Assembly (NCBI GenBank): GCA_021202305.1
Contig: JAJQDG010000071.1
Location: 1-6,018, forward strand
Source: Candidatus Gastranaerophilales bacterium
GTDB taxonomy: Bacteria > Cyanobacteriota > Vampirovibrionia > Gastranaerophilales > Gastranaerophilaceae
Length of the DNA stretch: 6,018 nt
Direction: 5' to 3'
The notes beneath the pieces were generated by a model. That model saw only the letters and a program-made list of their open reading frames with translations. It was not told where the DNA came from and did no database searches. Positions 1 to 6,018 of the stretch are shown one piece after another. Within the stretch, counting starts at the first letter, position 1. Every line of letters starts with the position of its first letter. The translations under genes and the position numbers were made by a program.

Positions 1-1
1 A

Positions 2-277
2 GATATAACATCTGTTACTCTTGATGCTGAAATATTAAATCTGCTTGCAATGGTTTATCAAAAATTAAAAGAATATGAGCATGCTTTCGGAATTTTTGAA
101 AAATTATACCGTTTATATCCAAATAATCATATTATAGCTGTAAATTTGAGCGAATGTTTCTTAAAAATGAATAATAAAAAAGAGGCAAAAAAATATGCCA
201 TGGAGGCGCTTTCTATTTACAGCGATTTTCCTGATGCACTCAAAATTTTGAGAGAGGTTGATAAAAATGACGAATAA
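2..277 (+). CDS. TPR-repeat protein, C-terminal part (5' end outside window)
   Basis: The frame is open from base 2, so the gene enters from the left and only its last 91 residues are visible. They form two 34-residue tetratricopeptide-like units. The first starts near AEILNLLAMVYQ and ends at YPNN; the second starts at HIIAVNLSECF and ends at YSDF. A third helix begins at PDALKIL. Spacing of the small and aromatic residues fits TPR helix pairs, which normally act as protein-protein scaffolds. The stop codon lies 11 bases inside the following trpS gene, so the two are probably co-transcribed and translationally coupled. An internal ATG at 50 has no good ribosome binding site and falls inside the first TPR, so it is unlikely to be the true start. 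The missing N-terminus could carry further TPRs or another domain, so no specific function can be given. Confidence 0.8.
   Translation, partial: DITSVTLDAEILNLLAMVYQKLKEYEHAFGIFEKLYRLYPNNHIIAVNLSECFLKMNNKKEAKKYAMEALSIYSDFPDALKILREVDKNDE
251..257 (+). promoter_or_regulatory. Shine-Dalgarno site that fixes the trpS start
   Basis: AGAGAGG lies within the end of the TPR gene, nine bases before ATG 267. An in-frame TTG at 258 would directly abut this site with no spacer, so ATG 267 is the better start, giving a protein that begins MTNKKSILSLM. Confidence 0.65.
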
Positions 278-1277
278 AAAAAGTATACTTTCACTCATGC
301 GCCCTACGGGAAAATTACATCTGGGGCATTATTTAGGTGTTTTAACCAATTGGGTTAAATTACAGGAGGAAAATGAATGTTTTTTCGGCATTGCAGATTG
401 GCATGCCCTTACAACAAAATTTGATGAAACTGACAGTCTGGCAAAAAATACCTTTGAAGTATTGGCGGATTGGCTTTCGTCGGGCATTGACCCTGAAAAA
501 TCGACCATTTATCTCCAATCACTGATTCCGGAAACCGCCAAATTGCATGTTTATCTTAGCATGATTACTCCCATGAATTGGGCGCAGCGCGACCCGACCC
601 TCAAAGACATGGTAAAAATCATGAATAACAAAGGCGAAAATGAAGAAACATTTTCATACGGGCTTATCGGCTATCCAATTTTAATGGCTGCCGATATTTT
701 AACTTTCAATGCGGATTTCGTGCCTGTTGGTATTGATCAGGTTGCACATATTGAAATTGCGCGGGATATCGCAAGAAGATTTAATAATGTTTATAAAACG
801 GAATTATTAAAAGAGCCGGCTCCAAAATTAACGGAAATACCTCTTTTAAAGGGGCTTGACGGTAACAAAATGGGAAAATCCTTTAAAAACGATATTAAAA
901 TTTCAGATTCAAGCGATGAAACCGCAAAAAAAATAATGACCGCAATTACTGACCGTTCGCGCCTTAGAAAAACCGATTTAGGACACCCTGATGAATGCGA
1001 AGTTGTTTTCCCGTATTGGAAAATTTTTGGTACCAAAACAGATACTGATGAAATAAGCGCTGCTTGCAGCAAGGGTGAAATAGGGTGCGCAGACTGCAAA
1101 AGACGGCTGGCATGTAAAGTTAACGAAAAACTTGCTTTGGTCAGAGAAAAAAGGAAATTTTTTGAAGAACACCCTGACGAATTAAAACAAATAATTTATG
1201 ATGGTTCTAAAAAAGCCCGAATTAAAGCCAAAGAGGTTCTGGCAAAAGTTGAAGAAACGGTAAAAGTGTACAGGTAA
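267..1277 (+). CDS. trpS: Tryptophanyl-tRNA synthetase, [4Fe-4S]-type signature
   Basis: This is a cytoplasmic class I aminoacyl-tRNA synthetase that charges tRNA-Trp with tryptophan using ATP. At 336 residues it has the normal bacterial length. The HIGH motif appears as HLGH at residues 18-21 after the RPTGKLHLGH block, and the KMSKS motif as KMGKS at 201-205. The MAADIL segment at 140-145 carries D143, matching the Asp that recognises the indole in characterised bacterial TrpRS. VGIDQ at 154-158 corresponds to the usual GEDQ. Cysteines at 244, 267, 274 and 277 give exactly C-x22-C-x6-C-x2-C, the spacing I recall for the [4Fe-4S] site in Thermotoga maritima TrpRS. C283 is an extra cysteine. 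The start at ATG 267 is chosen for its Shine-Dalgarno spacing. The gene overlaps the upstream TPR gene by 11 bases and is followed by a terminator. Identity is secure; cluster binding is inferred from the motif. Confidence 0.96.
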   Translation: MTNKKSILSLMRPTGKLHLGHYLGVLTNWVKLQEENECFFGIADWHALTTKFDETDSLAKNTFEVLADWLSSGIDPEKSTIYLQSLIPETAKLHVYLSMITPMNWAQRDPTLKDMVKIMNNKGENEETFSYGLIGYPILMAADILTFNADFVPVGIDQVAHIEIARDIARRFNNVYKTELLKEPAPKLTEIPLLKGLDGNKMGKSFKNDIKISDSSDETAKKIMTAITDRSRLRKTDLGHPDECEVVFPYWKIFGTKTDTDEISAACSKGEIGCADCKRRLACKVNEKLALVREKRKFFEEHPDELKQIIYDGSKKARIKAKEVLAKVEETVKVYR

Positions 1278-1286
1278 TTTTATGTT

Positions 1287-1326
1287 GAATTACAGTATCT
1301 TTTTATAACAGGATAAGCTGTAATTC
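1287..1326 (+). repeat. Long imperfect hairpin just after trpS
   Basis: A perfect 9-base inverted repeat, GAATTACAG (1287-1295) and CTGTAATTC (1318-1326), continues inward as TATC (1296-1299) with GATA (1312-1315). A two-base bulge (AG, 1316-1317) interrupts the 3' arm and a 12-base loop closes it. No T-run follows, so it is not itself a typical intrinsic terminator. It begins 10 bases after the trpS stop and ends 13 bases before the terminator stem. It may protect the mRNA 3' end or be a protein-binding site; the role is unknown. Confidence 0.6.
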
Positions 1327-1339
1327 AGATGATTTTAAA

Positions 1340-1368
1340 CCTCTTTATTGAAAGAGGCTTTTGCTTTT
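1340..1368 (+). terminator. Rho-independent terminator of the TPR-trpS unit
   Basis: A seven-base-pair stem, CCTCTTT (1340-1346) and AAAGAGG (1351-1357), has the loop ATTG and is followed by the T-rich run CTTTTGCTTTT. The stem is only moderately GC-rich, but position and orientation fit termination of the trpS transcript. Confidence 0.75.
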
Positions 1369-1605
1369 ATGTTTTTTATAATTTACTTTTTTGATTTTGA
1401 GTTTGCGGAAAAATTAAAATTTTTCTCTGCAAAGATGCTGCCCGTATCAGCACCGGCTTGGCATGTAAATTTTGGAATTTTTCCGTGCCCTCCTTTTGTA
1501 AATAAATGTAACAACAAAATTGATAAATACTAAAGTTTAATTAAATAACTGACGATATAGCTTACATAAGGATTAAAGAACTTTTTAAGTAAAAAGGAGG
1601 CTCAA
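1369..1605. other. Non-coding region with a GC-richer structured patch
   Basis: No convincing gene is present on either strand. Most of the stretch is very AT-rich, including the palindrome GAAAAATT-AA-AATTTTTC at 1408-1425. A GC-richer patch at about 1428-1490 can fold into two hairpins. One pairs TGCTG (1436-1440) with CAGCA (1448-1452). The other pairs GGCATG (1460-1465) with CGTGCC (1484-1489, one G-U) and inside it AAATT (1467-1471) with AATTT (1476-1480). A competing small hairpin, GGAA-TTT-TTCC, is possible at 1474-1484. The patch could belong to a small RNA, an mRNA leader for the downstream gene, or a decayed gene. I recognise no known riboswitch consensus in it. Confidence 0.5.
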
Positions 1606-1980
1606 ATGAGCGAAGTACAATTCAGCGGCTTGAAAGGCAATTACAGTTTCTATCAAAAAGATGATTCTGCTGCAGTTACCGATGAAGCTAAAACTCAAGA
1701 AACAGGAGTTTCTTCGGAAGCAAAGGGCGCAGACCCCGACAAGGTAATGGATGCACTTGCATACATCGGCGCTCAAAACCTTGTCAACATTTCAGGTAAA
1801 ATGCCGGTTAACCCCGCGGATTATTTATCTGAAGAAAGTATTGCATCAATTGAAGAATCAATGACTCAATTTGAGGAAGGCGTTGAAAAATACGCAGACG
1901 TTATTAAAGCCGAATTTGGCGGCATGTTTAGTGAAGACCAAGTTTATGCTCTTGCAGCAGGTGCATTTGCGCTTGAATAA
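1606..1980 (+). CDS. Small highly acidic protein of unknown function (124 aa)
   Basis: I do not recognise the family. The start is well supported: AAGGAGG at 1594-1600 lies five bases before ATG 1606, and a strong terminator follows the stop. The protein has 23 Asp/Glu against 8 Lys, and no Arg, His, Cys or Trp at all. Residues 1-45 are rich in Ser, Ala, Asp and Glu and look disordered after an opening FSGLKGNYSFY segment. Residues 45-124 look helical, with DKVMDALAYIGAQNLVNISG, then a Glu-rich helix around SEESIASIEESMTQFEE, and an alanine-rich end at VYALAAGAFALE. There is no signal peptide or membrane segment, so it is probably a soluble cytoplasmic protein, though export by an unseen route cannot be excluded. 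It stands alone between two terminators, which implies its own promoter; a good ribosome site and compact design suggest substantial expression. It could be a lineage-specific structural, adaptor or regulatory protein. Confidence 0.85.
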   Translation: MSEVQFSGLKGNYSFYQKDDSAAVTDEAKTQETGVSSEAKGADPDKVMDALAYIGAQNLVNISGKMPVNPADYLSEESIASIEESMTQFEEGVEKYADVIKAEFGGMFSEDQVYALAAGAFALE

Positions 1981-2038
1981 AAAGAAGCTGAAAAAGATTT
2001 TCTCTCTCCTCCTTATCTCTATAGTTCTTTAAGATTTT

Positions 2039-2066
2039 CCCGAACTTTTTAAGTTCGGGTTTTTTT
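2039..2066 (+). terminator. Strong rho-independent terminator of the acidic-protein gene
   Basis: A perfect nine-base-pair stem, CCCGAACTT (2039-2047) and AAGTTCGGG (2051-2059), has a three-base loop and is followed by seven T residues (2060-2066). It lies 58 bases after the stop codon at 1980. The opposite strand lacks a T-run after the stem, so the direction is plus. Confidence 0.95.
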
Positions 2067-2105
2067 ATGGTGAAACTTTTAAAGCAATAATGAATTGCAC
2101 CGTAT

Positions 2106-2138
2106 AAAAAAATAAAAGCGCCTCCATTACAGAGGCGC
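2106..2138 (-). terminator. Rho-independent terminator of the rubrerythrin (atp-side) unit
   Basis: On the minus strand a perfect seven-base-pair stem, GCGCCTC and GAGGCGC with a seven-base loop (2118-2138), is followed by TTTTATTTTTTT. It lies 12 bases beyond the rubrerythrin stop codon. It faces the plus-strand terminator at 2039-2066, so the two units converge here and are separately insulated. Confidence 0.93.
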
Positions 2139-2150
2139 AATTTACAAAAT

Positions 2151-2687
2151 TTAAAAATATCTTTTTAATAAGCCTTCAAAGCCCCTGCCGTGGCGCGCTT
2201 CATCTTTTGCCATTTCATGCACGGTATCATGAACAGCATCATATCCCAATTCTTTAGCGCGTTTTGCTAAAGCTAATTTGCCGTCGCATGCGCCGTGTTC
2301 TGCATCTATTCTCATTTCGAGATTTTTCTTTGTAGAATTTGTCAGAACTTCGCCTAAAAGTTCTGCAAATTTTGCGGCATGTTCAGCTTCTTCAAAAGCA
2401 TATCTCTTGTAAGCTTCTGCAATTTCAGGATACCCTTCGCGTTCTGCCTGTCTGCTCATTGCAAGATACATGCCGACTTCGCTGCATTCACCGTTAAAGT
2501 TAGCTCTTAAACCCTCAACAACATCTTCTTCAATTCCTTCCGTTGTTGCAACAACATGTTCACAGGCATATTCTTTTTTATCGTCTTTTATTTCATTAAA
2601 AGTTGCAGCTCCGCACAAAGGGCATTTTTGGGGAGGATTGTCCCCCTCGTATACATATCCGCAAACCGTACATACATATTTTGCCAT
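2151..2687 (-). CDS. Rubrerythrin with N-terminal rubredoxin domain (reverse rubrerythrin, NADH peroxidase type)
   Basis: This cytoplasmic non-heme diiron protein is expected to reduce hydrogen peroxide to water in anaerobes, with electrons arriving through rubredoxin from an NAD(P)H-dependent reductase. The order is reversed relative to classical rubrerythrin. Residues 1-30 form a rubredoxin-like iron site with C6, C9, C22 and C25 (CTVCG and CPLCG). Residues about 50-178 are a four-helix ferritin-like domain. Likely diiron ligands are E67 (NGECSE), E100 with H103 (EEAEH), E130 (DAEHGACDG) and E163 with H166 (DEARH). Length (178 aa) and the [20 protein letters not shown] block fit the group often annotated as NADH peroxidase in clostridia. 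The ribosome site AAGGAG (2695-2700) sits 7 bases before the ATG. The rubredoxin gene ends 15 bases upstream, so the two are surely co-expressed. Family assignment is secure; peroxidase activity is inferred from relatives. Confidence 0.95.
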   Translation of the reverse strand: MAKYVCTVCGYVYEGDNPPQKCPLCGAATFNEIKDDKKEYACEHVVATTEGIEEDVVEGLRANFNGECSEVGMYLAMSRQAEREGYPEIAEAYKRYAFEEAEHAAKFAELLGEVLTNSTKKNLEMRIDAEHGACDGKLALAKRAKELGYDAVHDTVHEMAKDEARHGRGFEGLLKRYF

Positions 2688-2702
2688 TTTATTTCTCCTT
2701 TT

Positions 2703-2843
2703 TTAATCTTGTTTTTCAAACATATCTTTGCCTGCGCCGCAAATAGGGCAGAGATAATCATCGGGCAATTTTTCAAACGGAATATCCTCGTTTTCTTTCG
2801 GGTCATATACCCACATGCACGCAGTGCAAACGTACTTTTCCAT
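2703..2843 (-). CDS. Rubredoxin, short-loop form (46 aa)
   Basis: This small iron protein carries single electrons, here most likely to the adjacent rubrerythrin. It reads [15 protein letters not shown] at the start, with iron ligands C6, C9, C32 and C35 (CTAC and CPIC), then GAGKDMF near the end. At 46 residues it is about 8 shorter than common rubredoxins. The missing part is the loop between the two Cys pairs, as I recall for the short Desulfovibrio desulfuricans rubredoxin, which shares the PF-x(2)-LPDD layout. The glycine that normally follows the second cysteine is Met10, which is unusual, while the second CxxCG is intact. The ribosome site AAGGAG (2852-2857) lies eight bases before the ATG. 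The stop codon is 15 bases from the rubrerythrin start, beside that gene's ribosome site, so coupling is likely. The protease gene ends 29 bases upstream on the same strand. Confidence 0.95.
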   Translation of the reverse strand: MEKYVCTACMWVYDPKENEDIPFEKLPDDYLCPICGAGKDMFEKQD

Positions 2844-2872
2844 TTTATATTCTCCTTATAAAAGTGCAATAT

Positions 2873-3892
2873 TTATTCTACCATAAAAACCAGTTTTTTA
2901 TTCTTTGAAAGGTGCGCCCGAACCAAATACCAGACTGCTTTAACAGTGTTATCTTTATCAGTGTAATATGAAGAAAAGCCGATATATGCGTTATATAATT
3001 CTTCCTGAGTTTTGGCATTTTCCTTTGCAAGTTTTAAATATTTAAGCATGTCATCATAATCGTGCATGCCCTGATAAATGTACGCAAGGCGCAAAAAGGC
3101 GCTTGAATCTTCTTTTAAAACCCTTGCTTCATTTATGGCATTCAGAACAACCGAATCGTGTTTTTCGCTTAAAGTGCTGAACATGGTATCTGCGTCTATA
3201 TTCCTTTTTTCTTTATTTTTATCATTATTTGTAATATCCGGCTGAGTCATATAAAGCAGTTTTAAAGTGGTAATATCTTCCGTATTTATAATTGGCTGCA
3301 TCTGTTCCAATTGAGAAATTTTTGCATTGAACATTATACTGTTTGGATCATTTGAATGCCCCATTATACCAAGCGCATGCCCGAGCTCATGAACTGCTGT
3401 ATTTAAAACCAGATTGGGGCTGTAAAATTTGTTTTCGTTATCTTTTTTATACATTTTGATATACATTTTCTTTAATTTTTGTTTTTTAATGACAGGTTCA
3501 ACACATGCTATTTCCGTATTTCCGTTTATGCAATTTTGAGGCATTGAATTATCTTTATTAACCAAAAAAACAGAAATATCCGCGCCTTCGCTTTCTGTAA
3601 CAAGTTTAAAAACGGCTATTTTGCCTAAATTATTCTGCCATATTTTGAGCGCTTTTAAAAAAGAATCGGAATAATACACGGGAACATCAAGGGCGGGTTC
3701 AACGTAAACTTTTATGGGAAAATATGCCTTATTCCAGCGCAGAATATATTTGCCTTCATACAGTGAATTTTGAAGATAATTTCCATAGTCTTCATATAAA
3801 ATTGTTTGCTTTAAGACCTGATTGTCAACATTTTGAGCAAATACAACGGTACTTATTGAAAGCAAAATAAAAGAAATAAATACTTTTTTCAT
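2873..3892 (-). CDS. Secreted matrixin-like zinc metalloprotease with TPR-like C-terminus
   Basis: Predicted exported zinc endopeptidase related to the M10 matrixins (metzincins), 339 aa. Residues 1-19 form a signal peptide: MKK, a hydrophobic core, then VFA before Q20 as a plausible signal peptidase I site. There is no lipobox cysteine. The catalytic segment at 168-179 reads HELGHALGIMGH, with H168, E169 and H172, and the third His at 179, one residue later than in the canonical HExxHxxGxxH. SIM at 185-187 matches the Met-turn. C121 and C130 could form a disulfide outside the cytoplasm. Residues about 264-331 look like two TPR-type helix pairs (SSAFLRLAYIYQGMHDYDD and the following EELYNAYIGFSSYY), possibly for substrate or partner binding. 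No cysteine-switch propeptide is visible. It starts 2 bases after the atpC stop, with AAGGAAA (3904-3910) inside the end of atpC, so it is translated from the atp mRNA. The substrate is unknown. Confidence 0.88.
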   Translation of the reverse strand: MKKVFISFILLSISTVVFAQNVDNQVLKQTILYEDYGNYLQNSLYEGKYILRWNKAYFPIKVYVEPALDVPVYYSDSFLKALKIWQNNLGKIAVFKLVTESEGADISVFLVNKDNSMPQNCINGNTEIACVEPVIKKQKLKKMYIKMYKKDNENKFYSPNLVLNTAVHELGHALGIMGHSNDPNSIMFNAKISQLEQMQPIINTEDITTLKLLYMTQPDITNNDKNKEKRNIDADTMFSTLSEKHDSVVLNAINEARVLKEDSSAFLRLAYIYQGMHDYDDMLKYLKLAKENAKTQEELYNAYIGFSSYYTDKDNTVKAVWYLVRAHLSKNKKLVFMVE

Positions 3893-3894
3893 AA

Positions 3895-4293
3895 TTAATA
3901 ATATTTCCTTGTTGCTGAAATACGGGCAATCGCCTTTTTCAGAGCTACTTGAGCTTTTAGTACGCTTAATTTGTCGCTGTGCGATTGAATTTTTGCTTTA
4001 GCGCGCTTCATTGCTTCATGTGCGCGCATTTCATCAATATCACTGCCCAGCTCCGCTATGTCTGTCAAAATGACGGCATGATTATCTCTAAAATGCATAA
4101 TGCCGCCCATTGTGGTAACATAAACAGGTTCGTTTCCGGTTACTATTTTTGTTACACCTATTTCAAGAACGGAAGTTAACGGAATGTGATTTGGCAAAAT
4201 TCCGATTCTGCCGTCTTTTGTGTCTGTATAAAATGAGTCTGCTTCACCCTCAAAAACAACTTTATTTTGAGTTATTATTTTTATTTTAATCAT
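3895..4293 (-). CDS. atpC: ATP synthase F1 epsilon subunit
   Basis: This is the epsilon subunit of the F1 central stalk. It links rotation of the c-ring to catalysis and restrains ATP hydrolysis. Residues 1 to about 84 form the beta-sandwich domain, with the conserved GILPNHIPL block at 31-39 and the MGGIMHF strand near 62-68. Residues about 86-130 form the two-helix C-terminal arm. IDEMRA at 86-91 matches the I(L)DxxRA motif that binds ATP in Bacillus-type epsilon subunits. Length (132 aa) is typical of full-length epsilon, so the regulatory arm is not truncated. It lies 12 bases after atpD, and its ribosome site AGGAT (4303-4307) overlaps the atpD stop codon, suggesting coupled translation. 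The following protease gene begins 2 bases after its stop. Confidence 0.96.
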   Translation of the reverse strand: MIKIKIITQNKVVFEGEADSFYTDTKDGRIGILPNHIPLTSVLEIGVTKIVTGNEPVYVTTMGGIMHFRDNHAVILTDIAELGSDIDEMRAHEAMKRAKAKIQSHSDKLSVLKAQVALKKAIARISATRKYY

Positions 4294-4305
4294 CAGCTTA
4301 AAATC

Positions 4306-6018
<1,713 letters not shown>

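Noticed and set aside
258..266. TTG 258 as an alternative trpS start, adding three residues
   Set aside because: The Shine-Dalgarno site ends at 257, leaving no spacer; ATG 267 has correct spacing.
791..1172. Antisense open frames within trpS
   Set aside because: They lie opposite a clearly conserved gene, have no ribosome site and give Ser/Phe-rich sequence without domain character.
1348..1533. Plus-strand open frame of 61 codons after the trpS terminator
   Set aside because: It would start at TTG inside the terminator hairpin with no ribosome site, and the product is Phe/Lys-rich low-complexity sequence typical of chance translation of AT-rich DNA.
1388..1535. Minus-strand frame through the GC-richer patch, including KGGHGKIPKFTCQAGADTG
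   Set aside because: An AAAGGAGGG string is present, but no start codon in this frame is suitably placed after it. The peptide is short and resembles nothing I can name. It could be a gene remnant but cannot be supported.
1520..1547. Possible promoter for the acidic-protein gene (TTGATA with a downstream TAAATA)
   Set aside because: The -35 match is fair but the -10 is poor, and AT-rich DNA gives such matches by chance. A promoter must exist in 1369-1605, but I cannot place it.
2470..2869. Other frames over the rubredoxin-rubrerythrin region on both strands
   Set aside because: They overlap two well-identified genes with good ribosome sites and lack any recognisable motif.

Overview
The window is AT-rich bacterial DNA. 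It holds two transcription units that converge near position 2100. Ribosome binding sites are strong AAGGAG-type sites, gaps between genes are short, and the standard code is used. A rubredoxin and rubrerythrin pair suggests an anaerobe or microaerophile. The ATP synthase beta and epsilon genes sit together with no alpha or gamma gene upstream. That split is known from the cyanobacterial lineage, including its non-photosynthetic gut relatives (Melainabacteria/Gastranaerophilales), and also from Bacteroidetes. The strong Shine-Dalgarno sites argue against Bacteroidetes. My best guess is a gut-type Melainabacteria relative, but this is inference from gene order and composition only.

Plus strand, 1-2066: the 3' end of a TPR-repeat protein gene overlaps the start of trpS, a tryptophanyl-tRNA synthetase with an exact C-x22-C-x6-C-x2-C iron-sulfur signature. 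A long hairpin and then a rho-independent terminator follow. A non-coding stretch of about 240 bases contains a GC-richer patch with two predicted hairpins. Next comes a well-initiated gene for a small, very acidic protein of unknown function (124 aa; no Cys, Trp, His or Arg), closed by a very strong terminator.

Minus strand, 6018-2106, read right to left: the tail of an unidentified helical protein, atpD (F1 beta), atpC (F1 epsilon), a secreted matrixin-like zinc metalloprotease with TPR-like C-terminal helices, a 46-residue short-loop rubredoxin, and a rubrerythrin with an N-terminal rubredoxin domain. A strong terminator ends the run. Gaps within it are 49, 12, 2, 29 and 15 bases and no internal terminator is visible, so much of it may be one operon. 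The last two genes form an obvious peroxide-detoxifying pair, with rubredoxin as electron carrier and rubrerythrin as peroxidase. The protease's link to ATP synthase is positional only.

Nothing here is clearly a new defence or mobile system. The points most worth a second look are the Fe-S TrpRS, the ATP synthase/protease/peroxide-defence arrangement, the acidic orphan protein, the Met-for-Gly change in the rubredoxin, and the structured DNA or RNA between trpS and the orphan gene.
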